Shown piece after piece: positions 35,039 to 47,049 of a stretch of 64,000 bases of DNA (the first letter of the stretch is position 1; each line of letters begins with the position of its first letter). A model generated the notes under the pieces. The model had not been told where the DNA came from. It saw only the letters and a list, made by a program, of their open reading frames with translations, and did no database searches. The stretch comes from Gyrodactylus bullatarudis (Eukaryota > Platyhelminthes > Monogenea > Gyrodactylidea > Gyrodactylidae): positions 1 through 64,000 of the forward strand of contig SSNU01000080.1 of NCBI GenBank assembly GCA_012064415.1. Direction: 5' to 3'. The translations under genes and the position numbers were made by a program.

Positions 35039-38000
35039 TTAGAAGCTCTGAGGAAATTTGGGAGGGCGTTGGGCATTGGTTCTTATATCTGGCTTAGTGA
35101 GAAGCTTCTCGAATACTTTGTGTTTGAGGTTTTCATAATTTTTGGGCTCTTTATAATTTATGCTTGATCTCATGAGACTAGCAAAAGTTGACAAAACTTC
35201 ATCATTATCTGGACTCAACATGGCGTACATTTCTTTATAAAAATATTAAGATTGAATTTAATCAATTTAAAAAACTGAATTCTTTAATATCTTACCGAGA
35301 ACAGTGCCTTCTAAACTCCTTAGATTCTTAAATGCTTTACTGAGGGGTTTGTTTTGTTCCAATTCATTATAAATTTGGTTTAATTCTTCTTCAGCAAAGA
35401 CGTCGTCACCGGAATCGCATGAAGAATTTTGCTGACCATATTCATCTCTAGAAATGCAGTCATATTTGATTAAATAAATATTATATATGAGAATAATATT
35501 ACTTACTTGATGATATCTTTGAGTAGTACTACGAACTTTTTAATTGTATACAGTTTTCGCATCAGTTCATCAACTAGGTGATCAGGATAATTCTAGAATA
35601 ATACAGATGGATGTAGATAAGATTACTTAGGTACATTAGTCCTCAAAACAGGCAAAAATTTAGGAAAGTATTTTTCACATAACGTCAATTCGTTTGAATT
35701 ATTACTCGGATAACTTTAAATGAAATCATTGATTTGATACCAGAAAAATTAATTCCATTAAAAATTCTATTGTATTTAATTTAGAGAATGATTAATCTGA
35801 AAAATATTTTCTCATAAATCCTGTTCAGACATGTTGACATTCAACTGATGGCCATTTAAAACAGTCGTTTAAACAAATTTAGATTTTATAAATAAAGTAC
35901 TCGTTAAATTTTCAAGTTTATTAAATCTTCAGCAGACTATGGCTAATTGTCTAATTCTCTCTTCATGTTTATTAAAAGATTTCGCATCGAATTAGAGATG
36001 ATAAACGATTACAGCACCTAGTCACCAAAATAAATTTATAAAAACTAAATAAGGATTTTAAAATACTTAATGAAAAAATAAAACATTCAAAAATAGAGAA
36101 TTTTGAATCCATTACACATCAAAATACAATATTAAACGAGCCTATTGGACTGGAAGAGAATCTTTTCTGTCAACTCGAATATTTCAAGACTGGGTTATTA
36201 TCGTCTAGTTAATATCAATAGTTATAGCTATCGATAGGCACACTGAAGAATTCGGTAAGATGAAGAAAATTGCTTTTTTTAACAGATGCAAAAACATTTT
36301 CAAAAAACTTAACCGCTCAGTCAAAAACCTAAACTTAATCGAATTCAAAAAAGAACTTAAAAAAAGCTATAATATTTTATAATCTAAAGAATTATTTATG
36401 CTTATAAAGATAAAATATGTATTGTTATATATATATGTTACCGTGAATCGTGTGAAAGCAGGGATTCGTACGAATCACTGGATCACTAGTGAATCGTGTG
36501 AAAGGTTCTTAAGATTCACTAGTGATTCGTATGAATTACTAAATTGAGCAGGGATTCGTACGAATCACTAGTAAATCGTGGAAATTTTAAATTCCTTCTC
36601 TAAATAATTTTTATTTTTTTATTTTCGTGGTGAAGAAATTAAGTATAATTGTAATATAAAATAAATTATTTATTTGTGCATGATAAACTACTGTGGCATC
36701 TGGAGTTACACAATAAATTATTCTTGCGACACTTGCAACGACTTGTTGAGCATTTTGTTTTACAGCTGCAGTGTAAAAATCCTTGTCCATTAACAGAGGG
36801 TACCATACTCGAAAGTTTTCTCACAGAGTAGCTTTCATTAGGAACTTTTCCAATATCAATAAATTTCTCGGCCAAAGGAGATAGCTGATTTGCTGAACGT
36901 AGACCTCCAATGATTCCGGATGTTGTTCCGACCTGATATAGATTGTTATAATCAACTTTCAAGATCACTCCATATAAGTTATGATTATGCCACAGTAGTT
37001 TATCATGCACAAATAAATAATTTATTTTATATTACAATTATACTTAATTTCTTCACCACGAAAATAAAAAAATAAAACTATTTAGAGAAGGAATTTAAAA
37101 TTTCCACGATTTACTAGTGATTCATACGAATCTTGGACTTACATAACGATAAACTGATGAATCTATGTTTTGCTTCTCAGTCTCAGTGGTGTTTTGTGAA
37201 CGAATTGATGATTGATTTCTCGATGAAATGACAGGGGATTTTGATTGATTTGTGTCATAATTCTTAAAATAAAACAAATTTTTTACATATGCCTGATTCT
37301 TTTATGAAGGGAAAGCTTTATTTTGAGCTTACCTGACTAAACTAAACATTTTACTAAAAATCATTTATTCGAAAATAAAATCTATCTACAATCTTTCTGT
37401 AATTGATTGGAAATACTGTACTACGTTATCAGTGCTGAAAAATAACTTTTATCCTCCGCGATGCTGGTTCAAATTTATCTACACACCAACTGTCATTCGA
37501 AAGCCCAATCGATGGAAAAAATTGCCTTTTTTTTCAGTTCAGAAAATTAAATGCCTCTATCAAATATAACAATTTTCTACTCAAATTTCTGAAAGAACAT
37601 TCGTAATACATCATTTTGTAACATAGCTTGAATGGTATGATACATGGTAAAAGGAGACCCTAATTGTTACAGTTAATAAATTGAAATCTGAATAATTCTT
37701 TAAAATTCTTGCTTAAACTTAAACGGAACCATCCAATGTTTTTTGTTGAAAAATTCCCATACAGATATTTTTTCAGTTTAATTCTGTTCTGTAATTTGAT
37801 TATTTTTTCTTTCATATTTAGCAGTCAAACTGAATATAAATGGACTTACATCCTCGGGATCATCTGATAAAGTCTAAATTTTAGTAAGAATTAATTTCTC
37901 GAACATACAACATGTAAGGATGATCAATTTTTTTCAAAAATGTTAATTTTCTACTTTAATTTCCTACATGATTATCATCAAGTGTTTACGAGCTTTAAAA

Positions 38001-41000
38001 AATTGAATCAAAATTCATCCTGTCTAAAATATAACTCATCTGTTTTAGTTTAACTTTTCATTTCCCGTTGTTCCACAAGCTGAACACAAAACTTTCACGC
38101 GCGATAATTTGAACTGAAAGATACTCGAAGGCTATTTTCACCCCTCATAAGAATGGAAATTCATTAAGCTACAAAAATATGTATAATTCATTTTAAAAAT
38201 ATTTGGGACGTTTTTTTTGGAAACCTATTTGCTTAGGCCTCTAAAAAATAAAAATCTTTCTATCCTAAAACAATAGCTGTAAATTTCAATATGCAATCCC
38301 ATGCTTTCATAGATTAAAAGTCAAAAAAAGTACATGAATAAATTTTTTAATTTTTGTGATGAATAAAAAATAATGATCTGTTTCAATCTGTCGAAATTGC
38401 AAAATTTTATATCTAAAAGTTTTCTAACAACTCACAGTGTGTGCGCTAGTGGAACGTTTTGATATCGGCTTTTTCGTTGCAAATGAAGTAGTACTGGTCA
38501 ATTTCTTATTATTATTTATATCTTTGAGTTGATTGGGTGTATTTCGGGGCGAGGTCACTGAAGTTGTCATATTCTTTTCAATTATCTGGTAATTTGTTTG
38601 ATCTAAAGGAGAATTCATCAAAAAGAAACGAAAAGACCTTTGTTGTCATCAAACAAGATATCAGTGACGAATGTTAGACTAGTTTTACTAGCTTACTTAA
38701 TATGGAGTGGAGAATTTTTTACAAAAATTTATTTTTTTTCATCAGACCTGTAAAATTCATAAAAATAATTTTCAAATCTAGAAAATGTGACCCATTTTTT
38801 CTCCCGATTGAAGAAAAAAATATGGAACATATAGTTTTTAGTGAAAAATGTGAATATTCTAGAATTTGTGTTGGCGCCAAATTCCAATTTTTTTGAACTC
38901 TGAGCTCAAATTTTTTTAATTTAAAAATCGGATTGAAAAATGATAAAATGAAGTTTTTTAAGACCGAAATTAGACAAGGAATGCAACTTTTACCATTAAA
39001 TTCCCTCAAGACCCGGTCAGTATGAAAGATCTTGATAAATCATGTATTCTTTATGAGCAGTAAAACTGATCAAAAATAGAAATTCGACTCCTTTTTAATG
39101 TTAATAAAAATTTTGAGCTCAAAATTCAAGAAAAATGGGAACTAGGCGCCAACTCAAAATTCTACAAAATTTTTATCCAGAATTTATTTATTGGTAGATA
39201 TAATGGGTCACATTTTCTAGATTCGAAAAATATTTTCATCAATTTTTAATTTTTGATCAAATATGTCTTCGTAAGAATCCTAGAAATAATTACAAAATCG
39301 TTCTCAACAAAGCTTATTTCTTAGAATAGAAAAGGGAGTTGAAAAGGATTACTTTTGAATCTTGAATCTATTGACTGTTTAGGATCATAGGACTTGCGTC
39401 GTTGTAACTTTGCACTAGGAGTCAAGTTTTCCGTCGACGTTCGAGAGGAGATCCGGTTTGTACATTCATTTGATCTACCGTAATCATTTCCATTACTCAG
39501 GAGGCATGATTTCCTGGCAACACAGCCATTCCTTTGATATAATTATATCATTAGTTATTTACAATTATAACTGTTTAAAGAGATCAATACTAACCTTTGC
39601 TCTGAACTACTGTTTTTTCGAGAATTTTCATTCGGCTGAAAAATCATAAAGTAAAATAAATCAATAATCTGATTTAACTCCAATGTTGAGATGTTTTGGA
39701 AGTTAAGAGAATTAGTTAATTAAAAAAAAGATGATGAGAATTAACAATTCTTTAAAAAAAGATGTCAAAGAGTTTTCAGATTTCCTTTTTAATTTTAGCT
39801 TAGATTTTAGATGCTGAGAAAAAAATTTTAACATTTCAAGTCCCACAGTGACTTTAAAGTCACAAGCCTTCTTGGAAACTCTACTGAATTCAAATTTACA
39901 CTTATCGACGTGAATATTTTTTAATCAAGAGATTATAAAATAAGCTTCAAATTGATATATTTTTCAACTTTATTTGAATTAATTTTAAAAATATTTGGTA
40001 TCTAGTTCATGAGGCCCACTCCAAAAATTATGTAACAATCGATTTTTAAGGCACATTTCAAATCTTGGAGTAGCGTCAAATTCTCATTTTTTTTGAACTT
40101 GGAGTTGAAAATTTTCGCTGATATCAATGTGAGAGAGTGATAGAAGTTGATTTTGTTACTAGTTTAACTGATTTGCCAGGGAGTCTTGAGACTATCAAAA
40201 GTAACAAGTTTACCGGTAACATATAGAACATTTGCCCCCTCTTGTTTTGCAGTAATTTTTCTGAGTGACAAAGAGACCAAGGGCTTTTTAACATCGATGA
40301 AATGAAAACGAATCCCTTGCGGTGACATGTCATCGATAATAAAAAGACCAACACGATTCAAAGTGAGCTTGGAGAGAAATAAGAGGAGGCAACTGTTCTC
40401 TAATTCAACCGCCTACCTTATCTCTGGAAGACAAAAACTACACCTAGTTTAAATTAAGATGGGAATTTATGGTTTTAACAAGATTCTCAATTTTTTCATC
40501 AAGAAATCGAAATTGATCAAGAATCATGAATTCCCATTTTTTTTTTAATTTAGTTAAAGATTTTTGCTGATTTCAACGTAAGAGAGTGATCATAAAGAGA
40601 TTTTTAGGATCACGATTGAACGAGGAATTGGATAATCACCATAAATCGAACTCGTAATTTTTTAGGGATCTTGGATTTCGAAATTTCATCGATTTAAATT
40701 GAAAATTTTTTTCAAATAGTAAAAATGATCACTCTCTCACCTTGAAATCAGCAAAAATCATCAACTAAATGTTCAAAATCTGATTTTTTCATTTATATCG
40801 TAGAAGCCTCATGATTCCAAAAATTCTTGAACAAATTCGCTTTTCTGATGAAGAATTTTCCAAGTTTTTGTTAATCAGCCTATCAAAAGTTAACAGATAA
40901 ATCGATGGATTTTAAAAGGACATTAGACAAGTTTGATATGAAGATTGGTATTTACTATAGTTAAAGAATCTCAACACACAATCCTAACGATACTAATATT

Positions 41001-42895
41001 CTCTGAGTTTCAATAAGCTGTTAAACAAAAAAAATCCGATAGATATTTAATCTGGCAAAAATTAGGCCAATTTTTGAACTTCCAAAAGGCTCAAAACTGC
41101 TAGCGATTTTGAAGATTTGAACCGAAATTTGGCGAAAGCATTAGATGGTTAACTGAAATTTCAAAGTCAAAAGAGAAATTTTAATTCATTTGCCTTCGTG
41201 ATGATTGAAAAATTCAGATGCAGTTCAATTTCCCATTAAAAGTTCAAGTAGCAATTTTGAGCTCAAAGATTATATAACTTCTTCATTCAATAATGGGATA
41301 AAAAATAATGTGTAAAAAAATTCGTAAATTCTCATCTTCAGATCATTTAGCTTTAATAATTTCTATATCACGCTTGATTCATCGTTGGAATACGGTTTTG
41401 TTTGAATCCTTTCTTTGTAATGTTTGCACTTTTCTTAAAATATCTTTATAAAATGAAAAAAGAGTCATTTGGCACTATAAAGAAGAATCAAAACCAAATT
41501 TTCAGAGCTAAAAAATAAGTTTATTGTGAACTTTAAAGGAAGACTGTTGATGATAAATAAGGTGTTTGAAAGCAGCCGTTTATATCTTTTTCATTTTTGT
41601 TCTTATTCTAGAATCAAAGTACAGGCTAGGGTCATCAAAAACATTATCGAAATTTATTCATGAAAAAATTCATTGAATATCGTACATATATTTTTAAAAA
41701 ACTCTTCTACTTTGTTAGCTAATTCTACATAGTCCTGATAGGTTGCGATGACCTCTTTTAAAAACTGTAAATTAATCGATAGAAACCAAATTCTTGCTTG
41801 AATGTAAGTTTGCCGATTTAAAGAAAATTCTCTTCATTCAATACCGAATCAGACGTGGGAAATAAAGAGACATCCAAGTTCAGAGACATCTTTTTTAAGC
41901 AAGAAAAGGATGAAGTTCCTTGGAATGAAGGACTTGAAACTCAAATGAATTTTTATTGCTGTCATGACTCAACTTTATTATTATACATAATGAAATAGAA
42001 AATCAATATTTTATTTTATTTTCATGAATCCATGGTTCTTATTTCTCACTTGAGAAATCTTTCGAAAATAAGATTTTTTCATTTTAAGAAGAAGAGAAAA
42101 GACAGGTTGTAGATATAAAAGAAAAGAAAAGAGTTGATGAGGGTATTAAATATTATTATAGGAGAATTGTTTTTTTCCATGATGGAATCTGAAATCTTCA
42201 ATAAAAATTAGTAAAAGTAGATTTAATTGGAATATAACCAGCCTTTTTCCAAAGCCTCTTCTAAACGTTTCGGTACTAAGATAGCCAAGTACTTTCTTCA
42301 GTGGATGAGACGATTGTAATCCTGAACTCTCTTCATTTTTATCTTTATAGGAATACAAAGGAAAGAAGGTACTCGACTAGCTCAGTACCGATACGTCTAA
42401 GAAGAGGCTTTGATTAAATGTTGGTTATATTCCGATTAAATCTATTTTTACTAATACATTTATTGAGCATTGAATGTTGTTTAATTATTCATAGATTTAA
42501 TCACCTTTGGTTTTAATAGATAATTATAACTGACTCGAGAATCATTAACACGATAGCTGTTATTTCCATTAGTTCCAGATGTGGGCCTTGCTTGAAAGTT
42601 CAACGAGGACGGAATTGATGGTCTTGCGAATAAAGACTGGTTATTGGTTGTCATACCATGATTGTTTGCACTTGTTTCTATAAAAGAAGACGATTATATC
42701 AGAAAAGGAAGGAAATTCTCACTTGAAGTCATATATATATATATGGTCAGTAAAAAACAGTACCAAGGGTTAATTAATTGGATTCTATTTTCCACTTATA
42801 ATCCACACTGTTGCTAGAGAGGGATGAAAAAGTAATGTTTTTTTCTGTTAAAAACCTGTAGATTTGTTAGCAGAATTCATTGGTTCACCATTCAT
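35039..42895 (-). CDS. Unknown 383-residue Ser/Asn-rich protein with helical C-terminus
   Basis: Nine exons on the minus strand: 42895-42856, 42677-42505, 39635-39595, 39531-39353, 38602-38436, 37262-37143, 35592-35507, 35447-35296 and 35232-35039. Every junction is GT..AG and every phase matches, ending in a stop, which strongly supports a real gene although I cannot name it. Residues 1 to about 240 are disordered, rich in Ser, Asn and Thr, with basic phosphosite-like patches (LQRRKSYDP; KRSTSAHT). From about residue 241 it is predicted helical (DHLVDELMRKLYTIKKFVVLL; EEELNQIYNELEQ; EVLSTFASLM), suggesting a coiled-coil or helical bundle. This layout is common in cytoskeletal or centrosomal adaptors, but that is a guess. 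An ATG earlier than 42895 cannot be excluded because an AG precedes the start. Two transposon-derived insertions lie in its introns (36425-37130 and 42158-42470). Confidence 0.65.
36425..37130. mobile_element. Inverted-repeat element carrying KRBA2-like transposon tail
   Basis: The left end reads ATATATATGTTACCGTGAATC, followed by repeated palindromes (GATTCGTACGAATCAC). About 120 bp at 36576-36698 are repeated inverted at 36992-37111. The right outer end is shorter and ends about 12 bases from the splice donor of the exon 37262-37143. It lies in an intron of the unknown minus-strand gene. Confidence 0.75.
36666..37010 (-). pseudogene. C-terminal fragment of KRBA2-like transposon protein
   Basis: A 114-residue frame. 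It matches the C-terminal part of the integrase-type proteins often annotated KRAB-A domain-containing protein 2-like: an SH3-like stretch (NLYGVILKVDYNNLYQVGT), a linker with SVRKLSS, then a Cys-rich zinc-binding tail GFLHCSCKTKCSTSRCKC...CNSRCHSSLSC. The catalytic core is missing. Its apparent start, MHDKLLW, is antisense sequence of the inverted arm, so the frame opens by chance in the arm. Not an active enzyme. Confidence 0.7.
38745..39245. repeat. Palindromic AT-rich repeat
   Basis: The outer arms are inverted copies (ATCTAGAAAATGTGACCCAT on the left, ATGGGTCACATTTTCTAGAT-like on the right), and inner GAGCTCAAA and GGCGCCAA segments also recur inverted. The two overlapping frames at 38702-39009 are part of this repeat and not genes. 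Confidence 0.6.
40080..40790. repeat. Nested repeats: foldback motifs and TTACCGGTAACATAT element fragment
   Basis: Motifs such as GAGTTGAAAATTTTCGCTG and GAGAGAGTGAT occur at about 40090-40140 and 40545-40600, and inverted at 40725-40770. Between them, 40176-40425 matches 24060-24185 (TTTGCCCCCTCTTGTTTTG; CAACTGTTCTCTAATT) and begins with CAGTCTTGAGACTATCAAA and ACCGGTAACATATAG, the terminus of the inverted-repeat family. The overlapping frames at 40124-40361 are repeat sequence. Confidence 0.6.
42158..42470. mobile_element. Foldback MITE
   Basis: The arms are inverted copies: GTAGATTTAATTGGAATATA and AAGCCTCTTCTAAACG on the left; CTAAGAAGAGGCTTTG and TATATTCCGATTAAATCTA on the right. The loop is about 80 bp. 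Same family as 33836-34010. It lies in an intron of the unknown minus-strand gene; the frame at 42146-42358 is spurious. Confidence 0.7.
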
Positions 42896-42999
42896 CTGTA
42901 ATCATTTCAAATGGTCAGTTATAATCAATCAAATAATTTGCATCGTTATAATATGATTACAAAAATAAAATGACAAACCAAACTGACACTGTCTAACAT

Positions 43000-44147
43000 T
43001 ATCAAAAATAAATTGTGCAACAGAACAGAGAGAACAACTCTATCTGATAGAGAGAGAATACATTTCATTGTGTTTATGTATAATATACCATACATAATAT
43101 TATTTTATTACAGTTTCAAAGAATTAATTTTATCCAGTCCTGTATTCATTCAAGAATACTTACTTGAATTGTAATGGTATCCTGTAGTTGTTTCAAATTA
43201 CATGAATAAAATCTCATTAAATGAATAAATAAATTATTTCTGATAAAAGAAAATTTCTCCATTCAAAGTTCCTTTCATTGGCTCAGATGGAATGAACAAA
43301 ACACTGTCTACTGACTATACAATTTTACAATAGAATTCAATATGAATAAAAGATTCTTTTATTCTCTTAAACGTTTACAGTTAAACGATTTATCAAGGCG
43401 CCTTTGAATATATGGCTAGTTAAAATGAAGTTTTTATGATTATTGTAGAAATCTGCATATTTTATCATGGACTCGACTATGATAAAGATGTTTTCAAACC
43501 CAGACTATAACACCGTTTTTATTTTTTAGGAAAAATTGACCTCTTTGGTTCTAAAAAAGTGACTGAAATTTCAACTTTTAACAAAATAATAATTCAAGAT
43601 AACATCTCCACAGTTGCAATGTGCATTAGCTGACCTTATCAATAATTATTATATGCAATAGCAACTTATCATCTAAACACATCAAGAACAAAAGTATACA
43701 ATGTATACAGAATGGCTGTTAAAATCTGTAATCTGTTCCTAAAATTAGTTTAACCGATGAGAAACTTGACAAATTTTACTGATAAGGAGTGGGTTTAGTT
43801 TTAAAAAATTTTATGATGTTTTTATCTATACGCCTTTTTAAAACTTAATTTAAGAACGCATTCTACCTTCTAAACTGTTTATTTTTTAATCAAATAGTCA
43901 ATCCTTCTTAGGAATATCATCTCGTTGCAAACCGGATTCAAATTGGAGGTATGTTAAATTCAGTCAACAGACCTTTTATCATCGTGAGACTACCTACTCA
44001 AAAACTACATCTGATCATCATAATTTTTACTACTAGGTACTACCAAGTGTAAGTCTTTTGGCCAAATAGATTATTTCTCATTTCATCGAAGAATTCAAAA
44101 TCGGAAAAAAAATCTTGAGGTTTTTTGGAAATGTGGTGAATTACAGC
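43000..44147. other. Upstream of the 383-aa gene, no gene seen
   Basis: AT-rich sequence; probably contains the promoter and 5' UTR of the minus-strand gene starting at 42895. Confidence 0.4.
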
Positions 44148-44830
44148 TATTCTCGATGAATTTGGGAATTCATGATTTTTACAAAAATCTCATTTTTTCA
44201 TCAAGGCATCGAAATTTCTGAAAGATTTTTTGGCAAGTGATTCAAAATGTACACTGATTTTAGAAAAAAAATTTTGAAAAAGTTTTTTTTGGAAAATTTT
44301 GAGACATTTTAAAATTCAAGATGGTGCGATTTTTTAAACTTTGAGTTGAAAATTTTTGTTGATTTCAGGGTCTGAGAGGAATCAAACGTTTTTTTCCAGG
44401 ATCATCATTGGACAAAGAAAATATTCACTCTTATTCATTTTTTTGAAAAAACCCGTCATTTTGAAATGATCTTGGATCAGCCTAGTTCCAAGCAGTAAAA
44501 ATGATCGAAAAATAGGAAGTAGACTTTCGCACGCAAATGGTGTGCTTTTTCAAAAAAATGAATAAAAGTGAATAATTTCTTTGTCTAATGATGATCCTGA
44601 AAAATAACGTTTGATTCCTCTCAGACCTTGAAATCAACAAAAATTTTCAACTAAAAGCTTTAAAAAATTTAAAAATCGCACAAATTTTCCAAAAAAAACT
44701 TTTTTCTAAAATCAGTGTACATTTTGAATCACTTGCCAAAAAAACTTTCAGAAATTTTGATACCTTGATGAAAAAATGAGATTTTTGTAAAAATCATGAA
44801 TTCCCAAATTCATCGAGAATAGCTTTATTT
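44148..44830. repeat. Long inverted repeat (hairpin element)
   Basis: Two arms of roughly 280 bp are inverted copies with about 85-90% visible identity. The outer ends are GCTATTCTCGATGAATTTGG and its complement. Inner markers are CAAGTGATTCAAAATGTACA, GGTCTGAGAGGAATCAAACG and CAGGATCATCATT, each present in both orientations. A roughly 100-bp centre separates them. A diverged copy is at 11990-12410. No protein is encoded. Confidence 0.8.
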
Positions 44831-45442
44831 CCTTCACATTGACTAGCTTTATGCTTCGAATATTCATTAAAGTTTTTTGAACTTGAATATAAAGTCAGAT
44901 TATTCGGATGATACAAATGTAATTAATAATTACATTTTTACAATTGCTAATTAAAAATTAAAGTTGGTTGATATAAGGTTGGGAAATTTATCAAAATTAT
45001 TGAAATCCAAATTATTTTGCGAAATTGTAGATATTATATCTGAATGTCAGTTAGAATATAGATTATGGGGTTGGGATATGAAAAAAATCAGGTCTACTCA
45101 TTAGTAGCTGAAATAATTTTGATTTGATCCTAAAATTTTTGTGTTATCCTTCGATATTTTCTACAATCCCTGATTCGATCCTGATTGAAAATTATATTTT
45201 TAAAAAATCCAACGAGATCCAATTTTCAATGTGTTGAACTGAAAGTGAAAAGAGCTGATATTTTTGAGGAAATAATATGGATTTCTAAGAAAATTAAAGG
45301 ATCTTTCAAGACTTATTGATTGATTACTTTCATTTTCGATGATCTGCAGAAAGAAGAGGGGTCACTAAATCTGATTTCATTATTTCCATGCACCCCTCAC
45401 TGAAAAACCGTGTTTAGATTTGTTTTTAACGAGAAAATGAGC

Positions 45443-46761
45443 AATAGAATTTTAATAATGCTCTAGACATTATAAAAATAAATCGTAACTTCTTGCTTCT
45501 TAAAGGTTCCCTTGAGGCCATGGGGCTCTATATTAATAGAGATAAATGCAAAATTATGCTCCCATCTGGTCTCCCTGCACCTATTTCGTCATTAAACGTC
45601 TTCCTTTCGGTAATTGACAGATTCCTTACTGCCGAAATAAGAGCCTCCCTTCCGTTTCCCTTCCCTGATGCATCTCAACATGGTTTTTTACCCCAAAAAA
45701 GTACTTATAGCAATTTATTGGATTGCCTTGATTACTCCATCCCTCTATTAAAATCTAAATCATTTTTATTGATACATTACCTTGATATCTCTAAGGCTTT
45801 TGATAAACAGAAATTTTCTTTTATTAAAAAAAAACTTATTGATTTAAAAATTAATCCTTATGTAATTAATCTCACTATGTACTTTTTAACAAAAAGGATG
45901 CAATATGTTACTTTCAACGCCACCAACAGTAAACTTGTTAAGATAAACTCTGGGGTCCCCCAAGGTTCTTCTATTGGCTCTCTTCTTTTTAATATTTGCT
46001 TAGCTGATATTCAGCTCTCTGAGGATATTGAGGGTGTCCTCATAAAATATGCCGACGACCTAAAATTCGTCTTTAGAATTAATAATGCTCTAGACATTAT
46101 AAAAATAAATCGTAACTTCTTGCTTCTTAAAGGTTCCCTTGAGGCCATGGGGCTCTATATTAATAGAGATAAATGCAAAATTATTCTCCCATCTGGTCTC
46201 CCTGCAATCCTTATGGAATCTCTTCTACTTCCTGGAGAAATTGTCTTCTTAACTTAGGATCCGGGTTTCAGTATGTCATCTAACTTAAAACTAAATCCTC
46301 TTATTAACATCGCTAGAATACTATTATATATTCTAATAGAAAATTCTCTAAATCCAGTGACGTAAGACTAAAAGCTTACAAGTCATTGGTATTTCCCCCT
46401 TCTACCTAACTTGAATAATGCTCAATCTTTAACAATTGAGCGGATACAATATAGATTTTTACATTCTTTATATCCCCACCTGGACTCGTACAATGCACTC
46501 ATCTTGATCTCAGGGATTAACCCTCTCTGGGTTGCGTTCATAGTTAAAAAATTTTCTGAGTCCTATTCCGTTTCTGAGAATAACTATAATCTCAGGAATT
46601 CTAAATACGATGCTAATTACCTATTATCTAATTTCAACGCTATTAATTTAAAATATAAATTGTCTGATTGTAATGACCTGACTAATCTTAAATCTGTCAT
46701 GTCACACATTAGATCTAAATTAGATTACTCTAAGTCTTTACTTTATTCATACCTCCATTAA
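45443..46761 (+). mobile_element. Non-LTR retrotransposon (LINE) fragment with reverse transcriptase
   Basis: The frame 45493-46257 encodes an RT core: HGFLPQKST, a motif A with HYLDISKAFD, SGVPQGSSIGSLLFNI, and the catalytic box KYADDLKF. After a break, 46411-46761 encodes the usual LINE C-terminal region (IERIQYRFLHSLYPHLDSYN). The N-terminus and endonuclease are absent. About 125 bp (45448-45580) is a direct copy of 46078-46205, so the fragment starts with a misplaced piece of its own later sequence, and the first 35 residues of the frame duplicate the thumb region. A dead copy. Confidence 0.8.
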
Positions 46762-47049
46762 CCAGATGATTTTCGTTTTGATTGCAGACACTAATTTTTC
46801 ATATGTTATAACCTTATGATTAGCTATCATAGATTACTAATCTCATTCGCCAATTTGATGAATTGATAGAACATTTTTTTTTTATACATCATTTTTCATT
46901 TATTTTGCCTTGAACGAAAACCCCTATAAAGATTACTTTATTATTTTGTAATTATCAATTTTATTTAAATATAAGAAATTCGTCTAACAAAAAAAACCAC
47001 TGAGATCGCGTTTCCTGGTTAACTTATGCATCTTTAAATTGAATAAAAA
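46762..47049. other. LINE 3' flank
   Basis: AT-rich sequence between the LINE fragment and the next inverted-repeat element. Probably LINE 3' UTR; no further feature seen. Confidence 0.35.

Noticed and set aside
36425..36600. Repeated GATTCGTACGAATCAC units considered as a CRISPR-like array
   Set aside because: The genome is eukaryotic, spacing is irregular, and the units are subterminal palindromes of a transposon.
40124..40361. Two overlapping minus-strand frames
   Set aside because: The sequence is a repeat shared with 24060-24185.
42146..42358. 70-codon minus-strand frame
   Set aside because: Lies inside a foldback MITE.
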